Of a stretch of 64,000 nt of DNA, positions 17,536 through 26,620 are shown one piece after another (positions within the stretch are counted from its first letter, which is position 1; each line of letters opens with the position of its first letter). Origin of the DNA: Psychrobacter sp. Cmf 22.2 (GTDB taxonomy: Bacteria; Pseudomonadota; Gammaproteobacteria; Pseudomonadales; Moraxellaceae); NCBI RefSeq assembly GCF_001921745.1, contig NZ_MRYA01000003.1, forward strand, positions 124,001 through 188,000, in the 5' to 3' direction. Position numbers and translations under genes: made by a program. Below the pieces are notes generated by a model. The model was not told the DNA's origin. It did no database searches and was given only the letters and a program-made list of their open reading frames with translations.

Positions 17536-18774
17536 ATGAATCGCGCCAATACCAACTGTTTAAGAGTACCTATTGTGATATTACGCCGCTACATGACCCG
17601 TCAGGTTGCCTCAACCACTGCTTTGGTATTGGGTTTTTTGGTAGTAATGATGCTCGGTGGCCGCTTGATACGTTATTTCGGAATTGCTGCTGAAGGGAAT
17701 CTCGATATTGGCTTGTTATTTGTCATTATCGGTTACAATTTGCCGTATTTTTTAGAGCTTATTCTACCGTTGGCGTTTTTTATTGCTTTGATGCTGGTGT
17801 TTGGGCGTCTGTATGTCGATCAAGAAATGGCGGTTATCAATGCCAGCGGGGTCTCTCGCGGTAAGCTTGCACGATTAATGACGCCATTAATCTTGGCGTT
17901 ATTTGTCGGAGAGGCATCACTATCGGTTGTCGGAAAACCTTGGGGTGTGCGCTCATCAGAGGCAGTTTGGCAGCAGCAAGCACTGACTAGTGCTTTTGAC
18001 TTGATTCGTCCCAATGAGTTTATTAGTAGCGGTAATTATCATTTGTATGTAGGCAGTCTTAGCGATGACAAAAAACAGCTGCAAGATGTGGTACTTATCC
18101 AATCTGAACCATCCAAAAAGACAGCTGACAATACAGATCAGCCTATTAATAAAGACACGATTACCTTAGCTAAACGTGCTGTGCAAGTAGACAATGCTGG
18201 TAGCGGTGTGACGCAGTTAGATCTGTTTCAAGGTCGTCGTTATGAAGTAGGTGCAGGCAGCTTAAAGTACAACCAAGTAGGTTTTGATCGTTACCGTATT
18301 ACGTTGACCGAATCCTCAAAAGAGGTAGTGACTGAAAACAATATCGAAACCCAAGAAATCGGACCTTTGTGGCAAGCAGCTACCGGCAGCGTGCAAGTTA
18401 GTAGTGTCGATGCTCTACGTGCAGCACAAGGCGAGCTTGGTTACCGCTTTGCGCTGCCTTGGCTGATGATTATCGCGCCGATGCTCGCTGTACCACTTGC
18501 ACAAGTACGTCCGCGTCAAGGTCGCTGGCTGCGTCTGTTCCCATCCATTTTATTGTTTGTCAGCTGTGCGCTTGGCATCATATCTTTGAAAAATGCCGTT
18601 GGTAAAGGTAGCGTGAGCGTCTGGGCTTATGCATGGCTCGTACTAGGATTTATGGCATTGGCGCTTTATATGAACTGGGGCAGCCGATTCCAGCATCGAT
18701 TACGCGTGCGCTTAGAAGGTAAGTCGCTGGGCGTCGACCATCTAAAAAAAGACTCTAATGGAGGGCAACTATAA
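17536..18774 (+). CDS. lptF: LPS export ABC transporter permease LptF
   Basis: One of two inner-membrane permeases that, with ATPase LptB, extract lipopolysaccharide and pass it to LptC/A. The protein has three N-terminal and three C-terminal membrane segments around a periplasmic beta-jellyroll (about 150-290), as in YjgP/YjgQ. The motif RYMTRQVASTTALVLGFL with LGGRLIRY is typical of LptF. The start is uncertain: the ATG at 17536 gives 412 residues, while a GTG at 17575 (MILRRYM) fits the family N-terminus better and has AAGAG upstream. It overlaps lptG by one base. Confidence 0.93.
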   Translation: MNRANTNCLRVPIVILRRYMTRQVASTTALVLGFLVVMMLGGRLIRYFGIAAEGNLDIGLLFVIIGYNLPYFLELILPLAFFIALMLVFGRLYVDQEMAVINASGVSRGKLARLMTPLILALFVGEASLSVVGKPWGVRSSEAVWQQQALTSAFDLIRPNEFISSGNYHLYVGSLSDDKKQLQDVVLIQSEPSKKTADNTDQPINKDTITLAKRAVQVDNAGSGVTQLDLFQGRRYEVGAGSLKYNQVGFDRYRITLTESSKEVVTENNIETQEIGPLWQAATGSVQVSSVDALRAAQGELGYRFALPWLMIIAPMLAVPLAQVRPRQGRWLRLFPSILLFVSCALGIISLKNAVGKGSVSVWAYAWLVLGFMALALYMNWGSRFQHRLRVRLEGKSLGVDHLKKDSNGGQL

Positions 18775-19991
18775 TGCGCTCCTTGTTATCTAAGTTATCT
18801 AAAGCTCAGATTCCTCAAAGCCGTTCCTCCAATTTGAAAGTGCTGGGACGTTATGTCAAAACCAATGCACTTCTCGCGATTATCGCCGCAGTAGTCGGGC
18901 TGTGGGCATTACAAGTTCTATTTACCTACTTGTCTGAGCTTGAGGATTTGTCTGATAGCTACACCATGTCTGATGCGCTTAGATACATTTTTTACCGTTC
19001 GCCTTATTTTTTAGAACAATTTATGCCGACAGGCGCGCTGCTTGGCGCAGTAGTAGGCTTAGGGTTGCTAGCCAGTAAAAGTGAGCTTGTGGTCATGCGC
19101 GCCGCTGGTGTCAGTATTTATCGCATCGTTGGCTGGGTGCTACAACCAGCGTTGTTGTTTGTATTATTAGCATTGATCCTAAATCAGTTTGTATTGCCCA
19201 ACTCCAACCAACTGGCTCGTGAAATAAATAACGAAGACAGCAGCTCACTGGTCACCTCAGTACGCGGCTACTGGACGATGCAGCCACGCTTTCAAAGTTC
19301 AACTGAAGGCAACATGGATGGTAGCGCACAGCCTGATGGCAGTGATATTTTATACATTGATTATGCGGATGTACAAGGCAACATTGGTGAGGTTAAGCGC
19401 TGGCATTTGGATAATAATGGTGACTTGCAAACGGCCACTCATGCGATGGGTGGGCAGTATATTGGTCGTGAATCTTTGGGCACTACTGGCAAGCTAAGCG
19501 AGCAGTATCGTTACGAGTGGCAGCTAAATAATATGACTGAGCTGACCATTAATCGAGGCTTTGAGAGTAGTCAGTCGAAAACTCCATTGAATACTCTAAG
19601 TTTGCCTTTCGCACCCGAGTCCGTCTATTTGCTGACTCGTGATGCAGAAGACTTATCGCTCACTCAGCTCTATGAGCACCGTCAATTTATGCAACAGCAA
19701 GGTAAGCGCTCGTTGCCACATGAGCTTGCATTTTGGCAAAAGCTGCTATCACCTTTGTCTATCTTGTCGCTAGTGATTGTTGCTTGTTCTTTTGTCTTTG
19801 GCTCATTGCGTACGCACAGCTTAGGCCTGCGTATCGTCGTCGCGTTACTCTTTGGTCTGCTATTTAGCTATGTGCAAGACTTGGTTGGCTTTGTCTCATT
19901 AGCAACGGGCTTTTCGCCCATGCTTATGGTGTTATTGCCGATTATCGGTAGTGCCGCGTTGGGTTTTTATCTCATAAAACGACAGATGTAG
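18774..19991 (+). CDS. lptG: LPS export ABC transporter permease LptG
   Basis: Partner permease of LptF in the LptB2FGC extractor. The 405 residues show the same six-helix plus periplasmic jellyroll layout: LGRYVKTNALLAIIAAVVGL at the N-terminus, the VVMRAAGVSIYRIVGWVL coupling segment, and the C-terminal FVFGSLRTHSLGLRIV. The start codon overlaps the lptF stop (TAATG) and follows a strong GGAGGG, indicating translational coupling. An efficient terminator follows at 20015-20048. Confidence 0.95.
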   Translation: MRSLLSKLSKAQIPQSRSSNLKVLGRYVKTNALLAIIAAVVGLWALQVLFTYLSELEDLSDSYTMSDALRYIFYRSPYFLEQFMPTGALLGAVVGLGLLASKSELVVMRAAGVSIYRIVGWVLQPALLFVLLALILNQFVLPNSNQLAREINNEDSSSLVTSVRGYWTMQPRFQSSTEGNMDGSAQPDGSDILYIDYADVQGNIGEVKRWHLDNNGDLQTATHAMGGQYIGRESLGTTGKLSEQYRYEWQLNNMTELTINRGFESSQSKTPLNTLSLPFAPESVYLLTRDAEDLSLTQLYEHRQFMQQQGKRSLPHELAFWQKLLSPLSILSLVIVACSFVFGSLRTHSLGLRIVVALLFGLLFSYVQDLVGFVSLATGFSPMLMVLLPIIGSAALGFYLIKRQM

Positions 19992-20014
19992 CCTAAGGCG
20001 CGCCCTAAAGTATG

Positions 20015-20048
20015 CAAAAAAAACACGCTAACATTAGCGTGTTTTTTT
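20015..20048. terminator. Bidirectional terminator after lptFG
   Basis: AAAAAACACGCTA / TAGCGTGTTTTTT perfect stem of about 13 bp with a 4-base loop, between convergent lptG and the methyltransferase gene. Confidence 0.93.
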
Positions 20049-20067
20049 ATGGCAGAGTTAAACTATC

Positions 20068-20676
20068 TTAGTCTTTGGTTGCCATGGTGATGGTATAAGT
20101 CTTGCCTTGTTTGACTTTTTCACTGTTGCCAAATACTTCGGTAAATGAGCGCTTCATAAACTGACGCAGGCCGTTAATTGTCACCACATAAAAACGTCCA
20201 CCTTGGCGCATACGCTCATAAGCATCAAGGAAGTATAGATAATGTTGCTCTTTGCCGACCTTCGCTGGCAAGTTCGACATCACAAGACTAAAGTTTTTGT
20301 CCGCTGCCACATGATTAAAGCCGTTTGATAAATGCACATCGACATTTTTTAGACTGTTTTTTTCACAGTTACGGCGTGCATACTCTACCGCCATAAAGTC
20401 TTTATCAATTAATGTATGCTGACCATTCGGACATTCGCGTGCTGCCGTCATACCGAGCACGCCATAACCGCAGCCCAAATCTATCGAGTCATCATCCGCT
20501 TGAAAATCCACATAGTCAAGCAGCATGAGACTACCATCATCGAGCTTTTGCGGTGAAAAAATGCCCCACGTGGTAGTAAAGTCAAACGGCTTACCCAGCA
20601 CATTCTCTTTAAAATGAATGTCTTCGCGCCAGTGTGCAGCGTTTTTTATTAGGTCAGCAGGTGGTCTATGGCTCAT
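20068..20676 (-). CDS. RsmC-like class I SAM-dependent methyltransferase
   Basis: A 202-residue methyltransferase-small (MTS) domain protein. Motif I is DLGCGYGVLG (SAM binding), followed by an acidic IDKDFMAVEYARRN. The catalytic NPPY/F motif of MTS enzymes reads MSNLPAKVG here. It resembles the catalytic half of rRNA guanine-N2 methyltransferases such as RsmC, which suggests an RNA substrate, but this is inferred. There is no N-terminal pseudo-domain. Start: GAG with a 6-base gap before the ATG. Confidence 0.85.
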   Translation of the reverse strand: MSHRPPADLIKNAAHWREDIHFKENVLGKPFDFTTTWGIFSPQKLDDGSLMLLDYVDFQADDDSIDLGCGYGVLGMTAARECPNGQHTLIDKDFMAVEYARRNCEKNSLKNVDVHLSNGFNHVAADKNFSLVMSNLPAKVGKEQHYLYFLDAYERMRQGGRFYVVTINGLRQFMKRSFTEVFGNSEKVKQGKTYTITMATKD

Positions 20677-20890
20677 AGAATTCTCGGATAATGAATAAGT
20701 AAAAAAGGGCGCGCGGTCAATTAGCCAGTCGGCACGTCATGACGCACTTTATTGAGGGTATTGTAGCGACAAAAAGGAAGGTTTGCAGCAATCGATTAAT
20801 AATTGATTGCTCGTAACAAAAAGAACGCCTATACTCAAGCAACAAGGAAAGATTGTTAACAATGTAATAGACATTATAGGGAAATTTTCT

Positions 20891-23404
20891 ATGGCACTCT
20901 CAACCGTATTTGCACGTCCTCTGCTCACAGTACTTATGGCCACCGCTGTACTTGCTACCACCCCAGCTTGGGCTGATGACATCAAGATAAAGCGGGATAA
21001 GTATGGAACCCCGCATGTATATGCAGACAATACGTATGATCTGTTTTATGGCTACGGTTATTCTATCGCCCAAGATCGACTGTTTTCACTTGATATGGCG
21101 CGCCGTACAGGTACAGGCGAAGTTTCAGAAGTGTTAGGGGCGGAATTCGTTGATTTTGATAAGCAAATACGCGGCAATTATTGGCCTTGGCGGGTACAAG
21201 AGCAGGTTAATAATGCCAGTAAACAGCAGCGCGATGTATTAAATGGCTATGCTGCAGGTATCAATGCTTGGATCGCTCGCGTTAATGCACAACCTGACAC
21301 TCTAATGCCGAAGGAGTATTTGACTCATGGCGTCAAGCCCAAGGCTTGGACAGGTTATGATGTAGCGATGGTATTTATTGGTTCCATGATTTACCGCTTT
21401 GGTGATTATAATACTGAACTCGATAATGCAGCTCTGCTTGAGTCACTGGTTGAAAAACATGGCGAAACCAAGGGTCGTGAAATTTTTAATACCTTATTGT
21501 CCTTAGATGTGCCTGAGGCACCAACCACTATTCCACCAGGGGACTGGGACCCAGCAAAACGTGAAAACCCCAATCTAAACTTGCGCCCTGTATTGAAAGG
21601 GGCAGTGTCTCCTGAGATATTACGTCAAGCCGCTAGAGCGCCGACTGATTTTGTTGGTGCTGACGGAGCCGCTCTACCACGCGAGAAGTGGAGAGAGGCC
21701 AATCTAAAAGCCCTACAAGCCCAAGGTCCTTCAGCTTTACGCTATGAGGGCGCCTCAAATATGGCCATTCTTGGGCCGCAAAAGCTAGATGGTGCAAAAT
21801 CTGTACTCTTAAATGGACCACAGTTCGGCTGGTATCAACCTGCGTATACCTACTCGATTGGCTTACATGGTGCAGGCTTTAATGTCGCTGGCAATACCGT
21901 CTACGGCTATCCAGGTATTATGTTTGCTCATAATGGACAGATTGCTTGGGGAAGTACATGGGCGGCAGGCGATCTGGTGGATTTGTTTCGTGAAACGCTC
22001 AACCCAGAGAATCCTGCGCAGTATAAGTACAAAGGCACGTGGCAAGACATGAAAGTCAGTGAGCAAACCATCAATGTAAATGGTGGCGACTCGGTACCGT
22101 TTACCGCCTACCGTACCGTACACGGTCCAGTCGTGGCACGAGATGAAGATACCAATATTGCCTACGCACAAAAGCGCGCTTGGAGTGGTAAGGAACTCAG
22201 CACCCTTGAATCTTGGGTCGATATCATGAAAGCCCAAAATTTTGACGAGTTCAAAACGGCTGCTGCAAGGTCAGCGGTAAACGTCAATCTTTACTATGCC
22301 GATGCGAAGGGTGATATCGGTTATATCTTTGGTGGTCATTATCCCAAACGCGCTGCAGGTCATGATGGACGCACACCTGCATCTGGTGAAGGCGATATGG
22401 ACTGGCAAGGCATCATGCCGTTTGAAACCAACCCGCAAGTACTCAACCCTTCAAACCATATGATCTTAAACTGGAATAACCGTCCTGCCGAAGGCTTCCC
22501 AAGTCCTGATCAATATTGGTACTCGTGGATGCTTGCAGATCGTGTCAAAGTTTTGTTTGATGAATTTGAGGGCAAAGAAAATTTTACCGCTGATGAGGTG
22601 TGGGATGCTGTCGTTAAGCATGCTTCGTTTGAAGATGTCAATGCAGGCGAGATGATTCCATTTGTACTAGACGCCGTAAAAGGGCTGCCCGCAGATGATT
22701 CACGTCATCAGTTGGCGATGCAGCTACAAGATTGGAATCAGATGCTTGAGGATAAAGACAATGATGGTAAATACGATCATCCTGGCGCTGCCATTATGCA
22801 AACGTGGCTGACACAGTTTTTAACGCAAACCTTCAAAGAAACCCTACCTGAACCTTACAATGGTATTTTTGCCAACGCAGGCTACCCAGGGCCTAAGGTT
22901 ACCACAGCATCCGGACAAAACATCCAAGTAGGCACTAAAGTTCTACACTACAATTTATCAGGTAAGGGCTATGATTTCTTTAATGGTAAACCAGATGCGG
23001 CTATCTTGTCAGCACTCGATGCTACCGACAAAGCGCTTAGCAAAGAATACGGAGACGACATAGCAAGATGGTTAGCCCCCGTCGGCATCATCCGCTACAA
23101 TCATAAAAACTTCCGCGAGATTCCACAAACCCTGCCAGCTCAGGAGCAAGACACCGCTATAGCAATGAACCGCGGTACTGAAAACAACATGACAGTCTTT
23201 ACCGAAGATGGTGTAAAAGCGTGGGAAACTGTACCACCTGGTCAAAGCGGTTTTATCGCGCCCGATGGTACAACGACAGCTCACTATAATGATCAAACCG
23301 GTGAATATGCTGAACTTGGTCGTAAGCGCGTTTGGTTTACGGATGAAGAAGTGGATGCTAATACGGTTTATACGCAGACAATCTCTATTAAAAGATCAGA
23401 GTAA
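20891..23404 (+). CDS. Periplasmic penicillin G acylase homologue (Ntn hydrolase)
   Basis: An 837-residue precursor closely parallel to E. coli penicillin G acylase along its whole length. A signal peptide (1-28, TTPAWA) is followed by the alpha chain, a spacer and a beta chain expected to start at Ser289 (GASNMAILG). With Ser289 as beta1, the key residues align: Gln311 (beta23), Phe312 (beta24), Asn529 (beta241, oxyanion hole), and Asp361/Val363/Asp364 (beta73/75/76, calcium site). Beta69, Ala in the E. coli enzyme, is Trp357 here. The enzyme should mature by autocleavage and hydrolyse an N-acyl amide; the substrate is unknown. Start ATG 20891 follows AGGGAAA; the frame is open to 20807. Confidence 0.92.
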   Translation: MALSTVFARPLLTVLMATAVLATTPAWADDIKIKRDKYGTPHVYADNTYDLFYGYGYSIAQDRLFSLDMARRTGTGEVSEVLGAEFVDFDKQIRGNYWPWRVQEQVNNASKQQRDVLNGYAAGINAWIARVNAQPDTLMPKEYLTHGVKPKAWTGYDVAMVFIGSMIYRFGDYNTELDNAALLESLVEKHGETKGREIFNTLLSLDVPEAPTTIPPGDWDPAKRENPNLNLRPVLKGAVSPEILRQAARAPTDFVGADGAALPREKWREANLKALQAQGPSALRYEGASNMAILGPQKLDGAKSVLLNGPQFGWYQPAYTYSIGLHGAGFNVAGNTVYGYPGIMFAHNGQIAWGSTWAAGDLVDLFRETLNPENPAQYKYKGTWQDMKVSEQTINVNGGDSVPFTAYRTVHGPVVARDEDTNIAYAQKRAWSGKELSTLESWVDIMKAQNFDEFKTAAARSAVNVNLYYADAKGDIGYIFGGHYPKRAAGHDGRTPASGEGDMDWQGIMPFETNPQVLNPSNHMILNWNNRPAEGFPSPDQYWYSWMLADRVKVLFDEFEGKENFTADEVWDAVVKHASFEDVNAGEMIPFVLDAVKGLPADDSRHQLAMQLQDWNQMLEDKDNDGKYDHPGAAIMQTWLTQFLTQTFKETLPEPYNGIFANAGYPGPKVTTASGQNIQVGTKVLHYNLSGKGYDFFNGKPDAAILSALDATDKALSKEYGDDIARWLAPVGIIRYNHKNFREIPQTLPAQEQDTAIAMNRGTENNMTVFTEDGVKAWETVPPGQSGFIAPDGTTTAHYNDQTGEYAELGRKRVWFTDEEVDANTVYTQTISIKRSE

Positions 23405-23436
23405 ATGAGTCAAAGAAGTTTAAGCTAAAGAAATAG

Positions 23437-23475
23437 CGCACACGCTGTGATTGATTAAGCAGTGTGTGCGTTTTT
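23437..23475 (+). terminator. Intrinsic terminator of the acylase gene
   Basis: CGCACACGCTG / CAGTGTGTGCG stem with one G-T pair, followed by TTTTT, 33 bp past the stop codon. Confidence 0.85.
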
Positions 23476-23585
23476 AGTTGTGGGTTCATTTTATAAATAG
23501 AGTTGAGATAAAAACCTAGCCTACGCATCTTATACTAAAAAATCTAAAATTTTTGAACGCAACCGTTACCATAAACCTTCTAATC

Positions 23586-23924
23586 TCATCCCCTCAAACT
23601 CTTCTTCAACAAATGATCAAATATAAACGGACCAAAAGGCAAAAACGAGCCGAGCACACCAGCAGGCAGTGCCCACAGTGGCATTTTTATTTTGCTCGCA
23701 GCATATACAAGTGTCAAAATGTAGCCGATAAATAGTACTCCGTGCGCCATACCAATATATTTCACCGCTTCAGGAATGCCCAACATATATTTGAGCGGCA
23801 TGGCAATGCCAAGCAATAACAGAAAAGAAGTTCCTTCTAAATAACCCATAACAGTCAGCGTTTTAAGTACAGAGTTTTGACTTTTGGTTAGCGTAGGCAG
23901 GGCAGAGGGCTGAGCTTGCAACAC
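23586..23924 (-). CDS. DUF3817 family membrane protein
   Basis: A 112-residue inner-membrane protein of the DUF3817 family, recognisable from LEGTSFLLLLGIAMPLKY, GMAHGVLFIGYILTLV and PLWALPAGVLGSFLPFGPF, with three membrane segments. No function is established for the family. The start is a GTG at 23922-23924 with AAGGA upstream. It is convergent with the acylase gene. Confidence 0.85.
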   Translation of the reverse strand: MLQAQPSALPTLTKSQNSVLKTLTVMGYLEGTSFLLLLGIAMPLKYMLGIPEAVKYIGMAHGVLFIGYILTLVYAASKIKMPLWALPAGVLGSFLPFGPFIFDHLLKKSLRG

Positions 23925-24025
23925 GGATTATTCCTTTTACGATCTTCTATTAATAATTATGCAATAGGTTAAATGGTTTGGCTAGGTTAGCTCAAGCGTA
24001 ATCCATCATTATCTTAATATCATAC

Positions 24026-24091
24026 AGAAAATCCCCTTTAAGGGATTTTCTCTTGCGAGCCGAACGAAGCAGTGCTTCGTTTTAACGGCTC
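24026..24091 (-). terminator. Tandem hairpins downstream of xerD
   Basis: Two stem-loops lie side by side just after the xerD stop. The first (read on the minus strand) is a nested palindrome: outer GAGCCG/CGGCTC around inner AACGAAGC-AGT-GCTTCGTT (24057-24091). The second is AGAAAATCCC / GGGATTTTCT (24026-24051). The T content is within the stems, so terminator strength is uncertain. Confidence 0.6.
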
Positions 24092-25030
24092 TCACCCACG
24101 TGGATGGAGCTCTGCATGTAATTTTTGCAATCTTGCCGTCGCCACATGGGTATAAATCTGAGTGGTCGATAAATCACTATGGCCTAATAACAACTGCACG
24201 CTGCGAAGGTCCGCGCCATGATTGAGCAAGTGAGTTGCAAAGGCATGACGTAGAGTATGCGGCGATAGCTCTTTATCAATACTGGCGACTTTGGCGTATT
24301 TCTTTAATAAGTACCAAAAGTTCTGCCGCGTCATATAACCGCCTTGCGCAGTCAAAAATACCGCTTGGCAATTGCCAGACTTTAAATGCGCTATCAAATC
24401 GCCGCGTCCATGAGACAGATAATCGTCCAGCGCGTCCGCTGCATATTCGCCTAGCGGTACCAGCCGCGTTTTATTACCTTTTCCAGTAATCTGTAACCAG
24501 CCAGCATTGAGGTTGACTTGTTCAAGCGCAAGATTAATCAGCTCACTAACCCGTAGGCCGCAAGCATATAACACTTCTAACATGGCTTTATCACGTAGAC
24601 CCAACGCGGTGCTAGTATCAGGTGCAGCGAGTAGGTTATCGACATCTGCTTCCGCTAAATCTTTTGGTAATGGACGTCCAAGCTTGGGGCTTTTGATACG
24701 CTCGCATGGGTTGTCTTCGCGCAGGTTACTGGCGATCATCCACAAGTAGAATTGGCGTAGGCTTGAGAGCATTCGCGCTTGGGTACGCGGGGTTTTGCTC
24801 TCGGTGGCAAGGTGAGAAAGACAATGCAATACATCTTCGGCTTGCCACTTTGTCAATGCTGTAGGGCAGGTCAGCTCACAAGTACGCAGGTCACGAACAT
24901 AAGCATTACGCGTACGAGTTGCCAGACCGCGGGCCAGCATCGCTTGACGAAACTCAGTTAAATAGGCTGGTTCATCATCTACAGCCAGTGCTTTTGGCTG
25001 ACGTTGCTGTACGGCGCGATCACGACTCAT
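24092..25030 (-). CDS. xerD: Tyrosine recombinase XerD
   Basis: Site-specific recombinase that acts with XerC at dif to resolve chromosome dimers. The 312 residues comprise an N-terminal core-binding domain (about 20-110) and a catalytic domain with the R-K-H-R-H/W-Y set: GLRVSELI (Arg), GKGNKTRLVPLG (Lys), HTLRHAFATHLL (His, Arg), GHSDLSTTQIYTH (His, Tyr). SPKLGRPLPKDLAEADV and the C-terminal LHAELHPRG match XerD better than XerC. No accessory mobile-element genes are adjacent, so this is the housekeeping enzyme. The N-terminus is about 15 residues longer than in E. coli. Confidence 0.93.
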   Translation of the reverse strand: MSRDRAVQQRQPKALAVDDEPAYLTEFRQAMLARGLATRTRNAYVRDLRTCELTCPTALTKWQAEDVLHCLSHLATESKTPRTQARMLSSLRQFYLWMIASNLREDNPCERIKSPKLGRPLPKDLAEADVDNLLAAPDTSTALGLRDKAMLEVLYACGLRVSELINLALEQVNLNAGWLQITGKGNKTRLVPLGEYAADALDDYLSHGRGDLIAHLKSGNCQAVFLTAQGGYMTRQNFWYLLKKYAKVASIDKELSPHTLRHAFATHLLNHGADLRSVQLLLGHSDLSTTQIYTHVATARLQKLHAELHPRG

Positions 25031-25096
25031 AAAATAATGCTCAAATAAGAATAAAGACAGCGACGAAAGATACTCACAAAGACACGCTTAGAAATA

Positions 25097-25441
25097 CTAT
25101 GCCGTTTTTTTCTTAACCAAATATCGATAGAGCGTCACGCTTGTAGGCGTAGCATCATCGCTATCAATGGTGATTTCGTCAGGATCGGCATTTAAGTGTA
25201 CGTTTTCAGCCAGTGTTTCTTGTTGCACAAGCTCATGACCGAGATGACGACAAAAATTAGGAATATCACGCGTCGTCGCAGGATCGGTTGCGAGGATTTC
25301 AATGATATCGCCGCCATCGGCTTTACGAATGGTTCGATGCAGCATCATGACTGGCTCCGGACATATAAGTCCTTGAGTATCTAGATGATGATTGATCGCG
25401 GTGTTAGGTGTCGAGGTAGTCATAATCGTCATATTACACAT
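25097..25441 (-). CDS. TusA-family sulfurtransferase
   Basis: About 114 residues of the TusA/SirA/YeeD fold. The signature LDTQGLICPEPVMMLHRTIR contains the single active-site cysteine (CPEP) that carries persulfide sulfur, followed by TDPATTRDIPNFCRHLGHELV. In E. coli TusA relays sulfur for tRNA 2-thiouridine formation. The C-terminal tail (about 75-114) is longer than in TusA (81 residues). Three in-frame ATGs (25441, 25432, 25423) are possible; none has a clear ribosome binding site. It is upstream of xerD on the same strand. Confidence 0.85.
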   Translation of the reverse strand: MCNMTIMTTSTPNTAINHHLDTQGLICPEPVMMLHRTIRKADGGDIIEILATDPATTRDIPNFCRHLGHELVQQETLAENVHLNADPDEITIDSDDATPTSVTLYRYLVKKKTA

Positions 25442-25479
25442 GAGTTGTGAGTTTAAAAATTGCTCTTAATTGCTGTTGG

Positions 25480-25977
25480 CTATTGTTTAGAAGTGTCTTG
25501 CAGTTTTTCAGCATCTGCAATCTCATCTTCAGTTTCTTTTTGCGCTTCTAAAAAATTAAAAAAGCGCTTAAAGTTTGCTTTAAATAAAAACGCTACTCCA
25601 AGCCATGATGCCAGTCCCAACCATGCGGTATCAGCGAATAACAGCCCACCGACTAATACGATCGTAGATACACCGATGCTTAAAGCAATCATTGAAGGTT
25701 GATTTAAGCGATAACGGTAAATGACAAAACCATCATAAAGAGTGATAGGTATGGTTAACGCTATCAGCGCATAGGGCAAATTAAAAAATAAACGGTAAAG
25801 TAGCTGATTGTCGTGAAATGCTTTAATACTAGCAACGGTGCCAAAGACCATAAACGCGATAATAGCAGCATAAATAAGATAAATCGCTATTTGGTTGGCA
25901 CGCTGTGCACCTTTAATACGTGCGATAGCAAGCGGAGCAAAACCGTATTGCGTTGATTGGTCTAAAACATTGGTCAT
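25480..25977 (-). CDS. Uncharacterised four-helix membrane protein
   Basis: I do not recognise a family. The 165-residue protein has about four hydrophobic segments (about 30-50, 65-85, 100-115, 118-132) and a charged C-terminal tail ending in KETEDEIADAEKLQDTSKQ, probably cytoplasmic. It lies between the ruvX gene and the TusA-like gene on the same strand with short gaps (53 and 38 bp), so it may be part of a ruvX to xerD transcript. No catalytic motif is evident. Confidence 0.7.
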   Translation of the reverse strand: MTNVLDQSTQYGFAPLAIARIKGAQRANQIAIYLIYAAIIAFMVFGTVASIKAFHDNQLLYRLFFNLPYALIALTIPITLYDGFVIYRYRLNQPSMIALSIGVSTIVLVGGLLFADTAWLGLASWLGVAFLFKANFKRFFNFLEAQKETEDEIADAEKLQDTSKQ

Positions 25978-26030
25978 AACGATCAGTCATTTATCCGTAA
26001 AGGTTTATGTTACTTTGTTTAATGGTTTAA

Positions 26031-26555
26031 CTAATCAGGTTTGATAGCACTAATCGCCATGCTACTATTTGGATCGGTAAAGTACGTTGATAATAAAATG
26101 CAGGCAGAGATATCATCAATTGGGTCACGCTCATTTTGGATCCAGCCATTCTCCCAAGCTATTTCTCTTGCCGCCATGGAGGTTAGGCGCTCATCACATA
26201 GTGTCACTTTTGCAGGCAAGCGCTGCTCCATTAGTCTGTGAGCTAGGCGACGCGCAAATTTGTGCGCTCGCTTTGAGAGCATAGAACTACTGCCATCCAT
26301 ATTTAAAGGAAGTCCAACAAGCACTTGGGTAATTCCCCAAACCTTAATGATGCCCAATAGATTGTCCCAGTCTGGCTGTCCATTATTCATGGCCAAAATA
26401 TCAAATGCGCGTGCAGTCTCGGTCACAGTATTACCAAGTGCCATTCCCATTTTTTTGACACCATAATCTAGTGCCAATATAAGGTGAGGCTTAATCTCAG
26501 GTTCTGTTACAGCCGTGTCGACAGCTTTAAGAGAAGGATTAGAATCTACCATCAT
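26031..26555 (-). CDS. ruvX: RuvX/YqgF pre-16S rRNA nuclease (Holliday junction resolvase-like)
   Basis: RNase H-fold protein implicated in 16S rRNA 5'-end maturation (YqgF). The core shows ILALDYGVKKMGMALGN (first catalytic Asp), VGLPLNMDGSSSMLSKRAHKFA, CDERLTS (catalytic Glu/Arg region) and DDISACILLSTYF (C-terminal Asp). An N-terminal extension of about 24 residues precedes the usual start. AGGAG upstream supports the start. It follows yqgE on the same strand (65-bp gap), the common yqgE-yqgF pairing. Confidence 0.92.
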   Translation of the reverse strand: MMVDSNPSLKAVDTAVTEPEIKPHLILALDYGVKKMGMALGNTVTETARAFDILAMNNGQPDWDNLLGIIKVWGITQVLVGLPLNMDGSSSMLSKRAHKFARRLAHRLMEQRLPAKVTLCDERLTSMAAREIAWENGWIQNERDPIDDISACILLSTYFTDPNSSMAISAIKPD

Positions 26556-26620
26556 TCTATGTATCTCCTATTTCTATGAGGCCCAATTTACTAAGATGAG
26601 ACTCTACTATGGCAAATACC

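Noticed and set aside
21984..21997. TGTTTCGTGAAACG in the acylase gene, parS-like
   Set aside because: Two bases are missing from the centre of the palindrome, which changes the spacing of the half-sites.
24092..25030. xerD as integrase of a mobile element
   Set aside because: Sequence features are those of housekeeping XerD, and the neighbours are core genes without attachment-site duplications.
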